Below, one piece after another: positions 8,394-15,886 of a stretch of 64,000 nt of DNA (position 1 is its first letter; every line of letters starts with the position of its first letter). Source of the stretch: JAJEBT01 sp965214975. Lineage in GTDB: Bacteria > Pseudomonadota > Alphaproteobacteria > MPNO01 > UBA830. Both the position numbers and the translations under genes were made by a program. Location: assembly GCA_965214975.1 (NCBI GenBank), contig OZ244055.1, positions 806,001 through 870,000 of the forward strand. The letters are read 5' to 3'. The notes beneath the pieces were generated by a model. That model was not told the origin of the DNA. It saw only the letters and a program-made list of their open reading frames with translations, and did not search any database.

Positions 8394-8930
8394 ATCGCAC
8401 GACCCCCTTTAGCGGCGCCTCCCGGCAAGGACGGCAGGCTCGTGAACGAGATGATCGAGGCGCCGGAAGTCCGCCTCATCGATGCCGTCGGCGAACAGGT
8501 CGGCGTGGTTCCCCGCGAAGAAGCGCTCGAACGGGCCGCCGACATCGGTCTCGACCTGGTCATCGTGGCGGTGAACGCCGCGCCCCCGGTCTGCAAGATC
8601 ATGGACTACGGAAAATTCAAGTACGACGAGCAGAAAAAGAAGAACGAGGCCCGCAAGAAACAGAAGGCCATAGACGTCAAGGAAATCAAGCTTCGTCCGG
8701 GAATCGACACGCACGACTACGAGATCAAGATGCGGTCGATGAGGAAGTTTCTCGACGAGGGCGACAAGGTCAAGGTGACCCTGCGCTTCCGCGGCCGCGA
8801 GATGGCGCATCAGGAGCTCGGCGCGAAGGTGCTCGATCGGGTGCGGGGCGATCTCGAGGGCCTGGTCAAGGTCGAGCAGTTCCCCAAGATCGAGGGCCGC
8901 CAGATGGTGATGGTTCTCGCTCCGCGCTGA
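8394..8930 (+). CDS. infC: Translation initiation factor IF-3 (AUC start codon)
   Basis: Binds the 30S subunit, keeps the subunits apart and checks the start codon. The N-domain runs from VNEMIEAPEVRLID, the linker is lysine-rich (YDEQKKKNEARKKQKA), and the C-domain has IKLRPGIDTHDYEIK and KVTLRFRGREMAH. The N-terminal segment ARPPLAAPPGKDG is the usual start of alphaproteobacterial IF-3 but is preceded by no ATG, GTG or TTG. An ATC codon at 8394 has GAGGAG seven bases upstream, perfect spacing, and gives a 178-residue protein of normal length. A non-standard start is the classic autoregulatory device of infC. The nearest ordinary start in frame, GTG 8442, would cut off 16 conserved residues. 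Forms an operon with thrS; rpmI and rplT do not follow. Confidence 0.93.
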   Translation: MARPPLAAPPGKDGRLVNEMIEAPEVRLIDAVGEQVGVVPREEALERAADIGLDLVIVAVNAAPPVCKIMDYGKFKYDEQKKKNEARKKQKAIDVKEIKLRPGIDTHDYEIKMRSMRKFLDEGDKVKVTLRFRGREMAHQELGAKVLDRVRGDLEGLVKVEQFPKIEGRQMVMVLAPR

Positions 8931-8967
8931 GGGCCGGCGTGGCGTCGCCGACGGGAGGCTGGCGGGA

Positions 8968-9159
8968 TCAGCCCCGTCCGGCGGACGCGGATCCGGCCAC
9001 GAACCGGCGGCCGCAATACGGGCACTCGGCGACGCCGTTCTCCATGGTCAGGAAGACTCTCGGATGTCCGAGCGCGCCGTCGCCGTCGCAGGCCACCCGG
9101 CGAGCGAACGTCTCCACCTCGTCGGCGGGGGCGTCGGCCGGCATCGTGGATGGCGTCAT
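8968..9159 (-). CDS. Small zinc-finger protein, NdufS6/zf-CHCC type
   Basis: A 63-residue protein with the CHCC zinc pattern C24, H32, C46, C49 (segments VACDGDGALGHPRVFL and AECPYCGRRFV). This is the domain of the complex I subunit NdufS6; alphaproteobacteria have a free-standing homologue of about this size, usually named zinc-finger domain-containing protein. The start ATG is preceded by GGGAG at a sensible distance. The reading frame continues far upstream across the tRNA-Arg antisense strand, but that extension is an artefact. It is convergent with infC (37-base gap). A role in complex I assembly is inference from the eukaryotic relative. Confidence 0.85.
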   Translation of the reverse strand: MTPSTMPADAPADEVETFARRVACDGDGALGHPRVFLTMENGVAECPYCGRRFVAGSASAGRG

Positions 9160-9473
9160 CCGTCGGGCTCCCGGAAACTCCGCCGCCGCCCGCGCACCTT
9201 CGGCGGTCGCCGCGCCCGCGGCCGGAAACCCGATCCCGAAGGGGTCCGTTGCCGCAGGATCCCATGATAGCCGGTTCCGGCGCCGCGTGCCAGGCGCCGC
9301 GGGTTCGTTTTCCGTCGTGACCGGGCGCCGGCAGCGGGCACGGAACTTCCTGCCGCGCGGCCGGGGGCGGACTCGTCGGGTCCGAACCGGCGCGCGGGCG
9401 GCGAAACGCGGCCCCGAACGACCTGCCGAACCGGCCGGTTCGCCGGACGGAGCCCGCCGACTCCCGGCGGCGC

Positions 9474-9502
9474 TTGATGACGGCGCCGCGAGACCGTATG
9501 CT
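9474..9502 (+). promoter_or_regulatory. Putative tRNA-Arg promoter
   Basis: TTGATG (9474-9479), a 17-base spacer and TATGCT (9497-9502). A start near 9509 would give a leader of about 30 bases before the tRNA at 9538. Confidence 0.55.
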
Positions 9503-9537
9503 TGGCGAACCTCGCACGGCCGGACGGAAACTCCCGG

Positions 9538-9614
9538 GCACCCGTAGCTCAGTCGGATAGAGCGCTGGCCTCCGAAGCCAGAGGTCACAGGTTCGAATCC
9601 TGTCGGGTGCGCCA
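9538..9614 (+). tRNA. tRNA-Arg (anticodon CCG)
   Basis: A 77-base cloverleaf with encoded CCA. The acceptor stem pairs GCACCCG with CGGGTGC, the discriminator is G, the anticodon arm is CTGGC-loop-GCCAG with loop CTCCGAA, hence anticodon CCG reading CGG codons, and the T loop is TTCGAAT. CGG is a frequent arginine codon in a genome of this G+C content. Confidence 0.97.
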
Positions 9615-9651
9615 CATCGGTTCCGGAACGCGCTTCCCGCCTCGGGCGGAG

Positions 9652-9672
9652 GCCGGGTGCGCGGCGCCCGGC
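9652..9672 (+). terminator. Hairpin downstream of tRNA-Arg
   Basis: GCCGGGTGC, a three-base GCG loop and GCGCCCGGC form a 9-bp stem with one G-U pair. There is no T-run, so it could be an intrinsic terminator of the high-G+C kind or merely a processing barrier between the tRNA and the TRAP operon. Confidence 0.35.
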
Positions 9673-9724
9673 CCTGCGCTTCGAGCGGCGAGGCGCGCCC
9701 GCGCGGAAACCGGGGGAGGCGGCG

Positions 9725-10252
9725 GTGGAGACGGAGAGAACCGAAGTCGCCGAGTTCGAGGGCGGCCAGAGGGCGCTCGACCGCCTGGTCAGGGCGATGG
9801 CGCTCGTCGCCGGCGCGAGCCTGATGTGGCTGATGCTCCTGGTCTGCTACGCGGTGCTGATGCGCAGGGTCTTCAACGCGCCGCCGCTCGGCGGCACCGA
9901 CATCGCGTCGGTCAGCCTGGTGCCGGTCGCCTTTCTCGGGTTCGCCTACTGCGGGTGGACAGGCGGGCACATCGCGGTCGACGTCATCTCCGCTCTCAAG
10001 CGCCCGGACATCACCCGCTGGACCGATGTCGTCGTGCGCGGCCTGTCCGCCGTCCTGCTCGGCGTTCTGACCTGGCGCTGCGTCGTGCTGTTCGGGGACG
10101 CCGCCGAGATCGGGGAGGCGACCGAACTCATCGAGGTTCCGCACACGCCGTTCATCGGGATCATGACATTCGGAACGGCGGTGTTCGCGCTCGTCTTTCT
10201 GGTGATGGCGTGGCGCGCATGGCGCGGCCAGCCCGACGCGCCGTCCCCTTGA
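9725..10252 (+). CDS. dctQ: TRAP transporter small permease (DctQ-type)
   Basis: The small four-helix membrane subunit of a tripartite ATP-independent periplasmic transporter. Hydrophobic stretches lie near residues 24-46, 58-78, 96-118 and 142-162, and the conserved region after helix 2 reads FLGFAYCGWTGGHIAVD, typical of DctQ proteins. The start is a GTG with a GGGGGAGGC ribosome site. It is the first gene of a complete Q-M-P set and ends 10 bases before dctM, so the subunits are made together. The gene name denotes the family; nothing shows that C4-dicarboxylates are the substrate. Confidence 0.9.
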   Translation: METERTEVAEFEGGQRALDRLVRAMALVAGASLMWLMLLVCYAVLMRRVFNAPPLGGTDIASVSLVPVAFLGFAYCGWTGGHIAVDVISALKRPDITRWTDVVVRGLSAVLLGVLTWRCVVLFGDAAEIGEATELIEVPHTPFIGIMTFGTAVFALVFLVMAWRAWRGQPDAPSP

Positions 10253-10262
10253 GCGTCCGGCC

Positions 10263-11576
10263 ATGAGCCCGACCTGGGTGGGAATCCTCGGCCTGCTGGG
10301 CCTGTTCGTGCTTCTCGGCCTGCGCATGCCGGTCGCGATCGTCATGATGCTTCTGGGAATCGTCGGGATCTGGACGCTCAACAGCTGGGACGCGGCGATG
10401 TCGACCATCGCCGACGAGGCGTGGGTCATCGCGTCGAACTACGAGTTCATCGTCATCCCCCTGTTCATTCTCATGGGGAACTTCGCGTCGATCTCGGGAA
10501 TGAGCCGCGATCTGTACGCGGCCGCCTATTCCTGCCTCGGCCACTGGCGGGGCGGTCTGGCCTCGGCGACGATCGCCGCCTGCGCCGGGTTCGCGGCCCT
10601 GTCCGGATCGTCGGTCGCCTCGGCGGTGACCATGGGGCGGGTGGCGCTTCCCGAGATGCGGCGCTACCGGTATTCCAACCGCCTCGCCACCGGCGCCATC
10701 GCCGCGGGCGGCACCCTCGGAATCCTCATCCCTCCGAGCACCGGCTTCATCATCTACGCGATCCTCGTCGAGGAATCGATCGGCCGGCTGTTCCTCGCGG
10801 GGGTGCTGCCGGGCCTTCTTCTGACCGCGCTGTTCATGGTCCAGATCGCGATCATGACCCGCCTGAACCCGGAGCTCGGCCCGGCCGGGCCGCGGTCCGG
10901 CTACCGCGAGCGCGCGGCGTCGCTGTCCCAGGCCGGCCCGATGATCGCGATCGTGCTGATCACGATCGGCGGCATCTACACCGGCATCTTCACCCCGACC
11001 GAGGCGGCGGCCGTGGGCGCGATGCTGGCGTTCCTGCTCGCCCTGGCCCGCAGGCGGGTGACAGGCGAGTCGCTGTCGCGGGTTCTCCTGCAAACGGTCC
11101 GGACCACGGGGCTCGCGTTCTTCATCCTGATCGGGGCGCACATCTTCAACCCCTTCATGGCCCTGACCGAGATCCCGTCCGATCTCGCCGCGCTCCTGAT
11201 CGGCGCCGAACTGCCGCGCACCGTGATCATGCTGATCATCATGCTCGCCTACGTGGTTCTCGGAACCTTTCTCGAAGGCTTCGCGATGCTGGTGCTCACG
11301 CTGCCCATCGTGCATCCGCTGATCCTGGAGCTGGGCTACGACTCGATCTGGTTCGGCGTGGTCGTGGTCATCGTCATCGAGATGGGGCTGATCAGCCCGC
11401 CGGTGGGCGTCAACGTGTTCGTCGTCAAGGGAATCGCCGAGGACGTGCCGCTGCGCGAGATCTTCGCCGGCATCGTGCCGTTCTGGATCGCGATGATGGT
11501 GTGCCTGCTCATCCTGCTGGCCTTTCCCGAGATCGCGCTGTTCCTGCCGGACACCATGATCGAATCCTTCGACTGA
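10263..11576 (+). CDS. dctM: TRAP transporter large permease (DctM-type)
   Basis: The 437-residue sodium-coupled transport subunit of the TRAP system, with about twelve hydrophobic segments. Family motifs are visible: the N-terminal LGLRMPVAIVMMLLG, the ALSGSSVASAVTMGRVALPEM loop region, AAGGTLGILIPPST in the first half, and the repeat-related ISPPVGVNVFVVKGIA near residue 380. Normal length for the family. It sits between dctQ and dctP and acts in the inner membrane, receiving substrate from the periplasmic DctP protein encoded next. Confidence 0.95.
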   Translation: MSPTWVGILGLLGLFVLLGLRMPVAIVMMLLGIVGIWTLNSWDAAMSTIADEAWVIASNYEFIVIPLFILMGNFASISGMSRDLYAAAYSCLGHWRGGLASATIAACAGFAALSGSSVASAVTMGRVALPEMRRYRYSNRLATGAIAAGGTLGILIPPSTGFIIYAILVEESIGRLFLAGVLPGLLLTALFMVQIAIMTRLNPELGPAGPRSGYRERAASLSQAGPMIAIVLITIGGIYTGIFTPTEAAAVGAMLAFLLALARRRVTGESLSRVLLQTVRTTGLAFFILIGAHIFNPFMALTEIPSDLAALLIGAELPRTVIMLIIMLAYVVLGTFLEGFAMLVLTLPIVHPLILELGYDSIWFGVVVVIVIEMGLISPPVGVNVFVVKGIAEDVPLREIFAGIVPFWIAMMVCLLILLAFPEIALFLPDTMIESFD

Positions 11577-11611
11577 GGCGGGGCCGCGGAAGCGGCCGGA
11601 GTCCGCGGGCG

Positions 11612-11648
11612 TTGACAGGGCAACGGGGCGGCAGCACACTTCCGCCCC
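11612..11648 (+). promoter_or_regulatory. Possible dctP promoter or intercistronic hairpin
   Basis: The 132-base gap between dctM and dctP contains a perfect -35 TTGACA (11612-11617) with, 17 bases on, a poor -10 CACACT. It also contains a 7-bp stem, GGGGCGG (11625-11631) with CCGCCCC (11642-11648). Either would explain stronger expression of the binding protein than of the permeases, which is usual in TRAP operons. Confidence 0.3.
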
Positions 11649-11708
11649 TGCGGCGGCATCCGGTTCCCGGGGCCGCCGTCGCGCGGGCATCCAACAAGGA
11701 GACGATCG

Positions 11709-12716
11709 ATGAGAGGACTCAAGAAGACCGCGGCCGCCGTGGCGGGATCCCTCGTTTTCGCGGGCGCCGCCCAGGCGGCGGACCTCAAGGTGGCGTTCTT
11801 TCCCGGGCCGAAGCATCCGATCAACGCGCGCATGCTTGCGCCCTGGGCGGACGGCGTCAACGCCCGGAACGCCGGCCTGCAGGTGAAGATCTTCGTCGCC
11901 GGCAAGCTCGGCAAGGGGCCGGCCAAGCAGTTCAAGCGCGCGCTCGACCGCGTGGCCGACGTCTCGTTCGGGCTGCAGGGCTACACCTCGAAGCAGTTCC
12001 GCGCGACGACCCTGGTGGAACTCGCCAACATCATAACCGGTGCCGCCGACGGAACCCGCAGGCTGAACGCGGCCTACAGGCAGTCGGAAGCCGTCCGCAG
12101 GGAATACGCCAAGGTCAAGGTGCTGGCGCTCTGGACCATCGACCCGCCGATCGTCATGACCAAGAACAAGCCGATCAAGACGGTGGCCGACCTCAAGGGC
12201 CTGAAGCTGCGCACGCCCTCGCAGATGTCGGCGCGCACGATCAAGGCGCTGGGCGCGGTTCCAGTTCCGATGCCGATCACGAAGCTCTACAACGCGCTGG
12301 CCCGGGGGACCGTGGACGGGGTTCTCGTTTCCCCGACCGTGCTGCACACCTTCAAGATCAAGGAGGTCACGCGGCATTTCACGCACGGCATTCCGTTCGG
12401 ATCCTCCCCGATGTTCATCGTGATGAACCGGGACAGCTGGGACCAGCTGTCGCCGGCCCACAAGGACATCGTCAGCAAGTCCACGGGATCCAGCTGGGGC
12501 GACGTCGGCGGCAGGATCTACGACGAGGAGCATGAAAAGGGCATGAGCTTCCTCGCCCGGTCGCAGTCCCACAGCCTCATGAAGCTCCCCGACGCCGAGG
12601 TCCGCAAGGCGCTCCGGATGCTTGCCGGGCTGGAGCGGGAAGTCGTCGCCGAGTGGCAGGAGCAGGGGATTCCGGCAACCGACATCCTGAAGATCATGCG
12701 CGCCGCCGGCACCTGA
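11709..12716 (+). CDS. dctP: TRAP transporter substrate-binding protein (DctP-type)
   Basis: The periplasmic receptor of the TRAP system, 335 residues. A signal peptide is clear: KK charge, hydrophobic core AAVAGSLVFAGA, cleavage after AQA near residue 23. The conserved substrate-carboxylate arginine lies in the LKGLKLRTPSQM segment near residue 168, followed by the usual VPVPMPITKLYNALARGTVDG. The start has AAGGAG upstream. It is the last gene of the Q-M-P operon and is followed by a strong hairpin. The arginine implies an organic-acid ligand, but which one is not visible. Confidence 0.94.
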   Translation: MRGLKKTAAAVAGSLVFAGAAQAADLKVAFFPGPKHPINARMLAPWADGVNARNAGLQVKIFVAGKLGKGPAKQFKRALDRVADVSFGLQGYTSKQFRATTLVELANIITGAADGTRRLNAAYRQSEAVRREYAKVKVLALWTIDPPIVMTKNKPIKTVADLKGLKLRTPSQMSARTIKALGAVPVPMPITKLYNALARGTVDGVLVSPTVLHTFKIKEVTRHFTHGIPFGSSPMFIVMNRDSWDQLSPAHKDIVSKSTGSSWGDVGGRIYDEEHEKGMSFLARSQSHSLMKLPDAEVRKALRMLAGLEREVVAEWQEQGIPATDILKIMRAAGT

Positions 12717-12727
12717 ACGGCGGGCCG

Positions 12728-12759
12728 GGCAGGCTCCGCGCCCGGGCGCGGAGCCTGCC
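12728..12759 (+). terminator. Strong 13-bp hairpin after dctP
   Basis: GGCAGGCTCCGCG pairs perfectly with CGCGGAGCCTGCC around a CCCGGG loop. No T-run follows. It probably ends the TRAP operon, or protects the dctP 3' end; the YciI gene begins 16 bases later. Confidence 0.6.
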
Positions 12760-12775
12760 GGAAAGGCGGGCATCC

Positions 12776-13090
12776 ATGCTCTACGCGATCTACGGCGTCG
12801 ACGGCCCCGACGCCGGGCGCATCCGCGCGGAGAACCGCGAGGCGCATTTCGCCTATCTCGAGAGGCATCGGGACATCGTCGTCCTCGGCGGCGCCACGCT
12901 CGCCGACGACAGCGACGCGCGGACCGGCAGCCTGCTGATCGTCAACGTGCCGTCGCGGGCGGCGGCCGACGCGTTCGCGGCCGGGGAGCCGTTCGGCCGG
13001 GCCGGGCTGTTCCGGGAGCGCACCGTGACGCGGATGCGCCGCGGACAGTGGAACCCCGGCGCCGCTCCGGCGACGCCGGAGGGAGACTGA
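12776..13090 (+). CDS. YciI-family protein
   Basis: A 104-residue ferredoxin-like alpha/beta barrel protein of the YciI family. It begins MLYAIYGVD, has the family His in NREAHFAYLERH near residue 25, an Asp/Gly turn DSDARTGSLLIV, and the C-terminal part AADAFAAGEPFGRAGLF that is nearly diagnostic. Homologues are small dimeric enzymes or accessory domains, some of them dehydrochlorinase-like, and most have no proven reaction. The start is the ATG behind GAAAGGCGGG; the frame is open further upstream through the dctP tail but without family similarity. Convergent with the PEP-mutase-like gene. Confidence 0.85.
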   Translation: MLYAIYGVDGPDAGRIRAENREAHFAYLERHRDIVVLGGATLADDSDARTGSLLIVNVPSRAAADAFAAGEPFGRAGLFRERTVTRMRRGQWNPGAAPATPEGD

Positions 13091-13093
13091 ACG

Positions 13094-13109
13094 GGCCCCG
13101 GCCGGGGCC
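13094..13109. terminator. Palindrome between convergent genes
   Basis: GGCCCCGGCCGGGGCC is a perfect 16-bp palindrome directly after the YciI stop codon. It is placed to act as a bidirectional terminator, although there is no run of Ts. Confidence 0.4.
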
Positions 13110-13143
13110 TTGCGCGATTCCCCGGGACAAGCCGCCCGCGCGG

Positions 13144-13992
13144 TCAGGACTCCCTTGAAGCGCGCATCTGGCCGGAAAGTTCCGGGGTGGTCATGGCGCG
13201 TTCGGCGTAGGTGAAGGTTCCGGAGTCCCGCACCTCCCGCGCGGCCGCGGCCACGCCGCTCATGGCGGCGCGGTAAAGCGAGCTCGCGAGGCTTATGCGC
13301 CGCACCCCGGCGGCCGCGAGCTCGTCCACCGGGAACGTCCGTCCCGGGATTCCCGCCATGAAATTGACCGGCTTGGAGACCGCCGCGCAGACCGTCTCGA
13401 CGGCGTGCAGATCCGGCAGGCCCGGCGCCATCAGGACGTCGGCCCCGGCGGCTTCGTAGGCCCGCAGACGCGCCACCACGCGCCCGAGATCCGGGTCGCC
13501 GCGCAGGAAGTTCTCGGCCCGCGCGGTCAGGACGAAGCCGGAATCCAGGGAACGGGCCGCATCGGCGCAGGCGGCGACGCGGGCCGCGGCCGCCTCGAGG
13601 CCGTAGAGCGGGTTCTCCGGATCGCCCGAGTAGTCCTCGATCGAGCACCCCGCAAGCCCGGCCCCGGCGGCGAGCCGCACCGTTTCCGCCGCTTCCCGGG
13701 GTTCGTGGCCGAAACCGTTTTCGAGATCGCCGGACACCGGCAGGTCCACGGCCCCGGCGATCGCGCGCGCATGAGCGAGCGCCTCGTCCCGGGTCGTCGA
13801 CCCGTCCCGGAGCCCGAGGGTTCCGGCGAATCCGCCGCTCGTCGTCGCGAGGGCCCGGAAGCCCATTCCCTCCAGGACGCGGGCGGATCCGGCGTCGAAC
13901 GGGTTGGCGAGGACGAACGGCCGGTCGCCCCGGTGCAGGGCGCGGAACCGCTCCGTCTTCTCGCGCTGGGTCGGTCGGACTCCGGCTGTCAT
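13144..13992 (-). CDS. Isocitrate lyase/PEP mutase family protein
   Basis: A 282-residue TIM-barrel protein of the PEP mutase/isocitrate lyase superfamily. Visible family features are VLANPFDAGSARVLEGMGF near the N-terminus, LATTSGGFAGTLGL, the metal-binding loop SGDLENGFG (others have ADxDxGYG) and SIEDYSGD with the metal-coordinating Glu. The KKCGH signature of true isocitrate lyase is missing, so it is more likely a carboxyphosphonoenolpyruvate mutase-, oxaloacetate hydrolase- or dimethylmalate lyase-like enzyme. It is encoded downstream of the FzlA-like gene on the same strand, 127 bases apart. The reaction is not determined by the sequence. Confidence 0.85.
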   Translation of the reverse strand: MTAGVRPTQREKTERFRALHRGDRPFVLANPFDAGSARVLEGMGFRALATTSGGFAGTLGLRDGSTTRDEALAHARAIAGAVDLPVSGDLENGFGHEPREAAETVRLAAGAGLAGCSIEDYSGDPENPLYGLEAAAARVAACADAARSLDSGFVLTARAENFLRGDPDLGRVVARLRAYEAAGADVLMAPGLPDLHAVETVCAAVSKPVNFMAGIPGRTFPVDELAAAGVRRISLASSLYRAAMSGVAAAAREVRDSGTFTYAERAMTTPELSGQMRASRES

Positions 13993-14119
13993 GGTCGCTC
14001 CCGATGCTGGCGCGGCTGGAATCCGCGGATCGCGCCGTTCATGGTACCCGCCTGCCGGGCCCGAGTCGAAAGCCGCTCCCGGTCGCGCGGTTCGTCCGGG
14101 GGGTTCCGGTCCGGCGGCG

Positions 14120-14788
14120 TCAGAAATCCAGATCGGCGTAGTGTTCCGGAGGAGGGGCACCCGCGAGGCGGTCTTTCAGGATCGCCCGAAAGGACGGCCG
14201 GGACTTGACGCGCGCGTACCACTCCTTGACCACGGGATAGTCCCTCCAGGGGACGTCGTCGACGTAGTCGAGGCTGGAGACGTGGGCGCTTGCGGCGATG
14301 TCGGCCATGGAGAACCGCTCCCCGGCGAGCCATTTCCGCTGGTCGAGCAGCCAGGAGGCGTAGTCCAGATGATGGCGGAGATTCTCGCGGCCCTGGTGGA
14401 TGACCCGGGAATCCGGAGAGCCCCCCGTCGCGAGCCGTTTCAGGACCTTTTCGCCGACCAGGCAGTCGGTGACCTCGGGACCGAAACTCCGGTCGAACCA
14501 GTTGGCCAGCCTCCGGACTTCGGCGCGCTCGACGGACGAATCCGGGAACAGCGGCGGGGAGGGGTGCCGCTCCTCGACGTACTCGGCGATCGCCGTCGCG
14601 TCGGCGAGCGCGATTCCCGCGTCGTCGACCAGCACCGGTCCCTCTCCGTCGGGATCGATGGAGGAGAAGTCGGGCCGCGGCAGAAGGGGCGCGTCCGGTG
14701 CCAGATCGAACGCCAGCTTCTTTTCTCCGAGAACGACGCGCACCTTCCGGCAGGGCGGGGACAGCGGCACGTGGTAGAGCGTGAACAT
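14120..14788 (-). CDS. fzlA: GST-family protein, FzlA-like
   Basis: A 222-residue glutathione S-transferase fold protein. The thioredoxin-like half runs MFTLYHVPLSPPCRKVRVVL to about residue 80 with DATAIAEYVEERHP; the helical half contains WLAGERFSMADIAASAHV, the N-capping box of GSTs. It ends APPPEHYADLDF. From memory, that C-terminal tail is a mark of FzlA, the alphaproteobacterial FtsZ-binding GST homologue needed for constriction in Caulobacter, whose tail contacts the division machinery. I infer the same role here. The glutathione-site serine/proline region is SPPCRKV, unlike catalytic GSTs. It flanks the accessory island that follows to the right. Confidence 0.75.
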   Translation of the reverse strand: MFTLYHVPLSPPCRKVRVVLGEKKLAFDLAPDAPLLPRPDFSSIDPDGEGPVLVDDAGIALADATAIAEYVEERHPSPPLFPDSSVERAEVRRLANWFDRSFGPEVTDCLVGEKVLKRLATGGSPDSRVIHQGRENLRHHLDYASWLLDQRKWLAGERFSMADIAASAHVSSLDYVDDVPWRDYPVVKEWYARVKSRPSFRAILKDRLAGAPPPEHYADLDF

Positions 14789-15109
14789 CGCCGCGCAATC
14801 TAGCAGTCCGCCGGCCCTCGGTCGAAAATCGCCGCGGCAGCCGGCCCGTCTCCCGGCTTCGGCCGCCTCCCGGTTCGGCGGACGGCCTTCCGGGCTTCCC
14901 GGGGCGACCGTCGACCCGGGAAGCCCGCTCCCCTTGCGCCGCGTGGGCGCCGGGGTCCGGTCGGTCATGACCGGTTTCCGCCACGCGCATCGACCGGCGC
15001 ATCCACGGTCCGGCCCCGCCGCCGGCCGGGACGGGAGCGGCCACAGGACGATCCCATGCTCGGTTTGGCCGGCGCTTCGGGTTCCCGGCGAGGACGGTTG
15101 GATCGGGCT
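14789..15109. other. Gene-free stretch left of the transposase remnant
   Basis: No reading frame here shows a recognisable protein and codon use is not convincing in any frame. It contains the upstream region of the FzlA-like gene, with no clear promoter, and probably the left boundary of the accessory island. No terminal inverted repeat could be found by eye. Confidence 0.5.
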
Positions 15110-15720
15110 CCGACTTTTTGCTGCCGATTCGGCCAGGATGGCGGCACGAGCCACCGAGCGCACGCCAGACCCCTCTTCGAGAGCACGCCCGACGGCTTCT
15201 CGCTTGCCGACGTGACGGTTCGTCTCGCGGGGCCGCACGAGCGCGTGCGGCGGGACGCGACGGTTGCGCGGCACCGCTACCTCGGCTTCAAGCGCTTCGC
15301 CGGGCGCGGGCTGCGCTACATCGTCGAGTGGCGAGGGGAGTGGATCGCGCTTGCGGGGTGGCAGTCCGGCACCTTCAAGAGCAGGCGCCGGGACCGCTGG
15401 ATCGGCTGGTCGGCGCCCCAGCGGCACGGGAGAGACCACCGTCGAGCACGCCTACGGCATCACCTCGGCACCGGCGGAGCGCGCCTCCCCGCGGCAACTC
15501 CTCGCCTGGAACCGCGGACACTGGTCGGTCGAGGTCAACCACTTGCTGCTCGCCGTCCGCCGCCTCGCGGCCCGCAACCGGCTCCGGAACGCCGTCCACC
15601 ACCGGGCCGCGGCGGCAATGCAGCGCGACCCCGGCAGCAAGGCGAAACACGCCGCGCTGCGGGCCCGGGGACACGGCCCCCCGTGCGCTGCGAAGCGTCG
15701 CCGACGGCCTGCCCGCCGTC
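15110..15720 (+). pseudogene. Decayed DruA-type/ISAs1-type transposase chimera
   Basis: Two transposase pieces lie head to tail in different frames. From about 15170 to 15420 a DUF4338 (DruA-like) fragment reads LFESTPDGFSLADVTVRL, RHRYLGFKRFAGRGLRYIVE and RRRDRWIGW, the core of that domain. From 15426 to about 15620, in another frame, an ISAs1 C-terminal fragment reads TTVEHAYGITSAPAERAS, LLAWNRGHWSVE and LLAVRRLAARN. The rest of both domains is gone, so a deletion has fused them. DUF4338 domains are found both in Druantia defence and at the N-terminus of transposases; the ISAs1 tail points to a transposon here. The fragment is certainly non-functional. Confidence 0.75.
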
Positions 15721-15886
15721 GCCTGCACGATGCTGGAAAACCGGGCGCTCCTCGATCCGGACATCGGGAGCCGGTCCCGTGCAGCCCGACCCCGCGTCCG
15801 CGCACACCGCGAACCGCGCGTGCCCGCGTGCGTTCCAAACCCTTTCCAAATGGTGGGGAGTCCGCTTCCGGGGCCGTGCCCGGAAG

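Noticed and set aside
9538..9614. tRNA-Arg as an integration site of a mobile element
   Set aside because: No integrase gene and no repeat of the tRNA 3' end were seen; the TRAP operon follows directly.
9160..9615. A possible longer protein joined to the small zinc-finger gene, with a TGFEPVTSGFG peptide
   Set aside because: That peptide is the translation of the tRNA-Arg antisense strand, a frequent false gene.
13144..13992. Isocitrate lyase of the glyoxylate shunt
   Set aside because: The KKCGH active-site signature is missing and the protein is much shorter than AceA.
15110..15720. An active Druantia-type defence gene
   Set aside because: Only part of DUF4338 remains, no druB-E genes are near and an ISAs1 fragment follows. 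It is a dead transposase.
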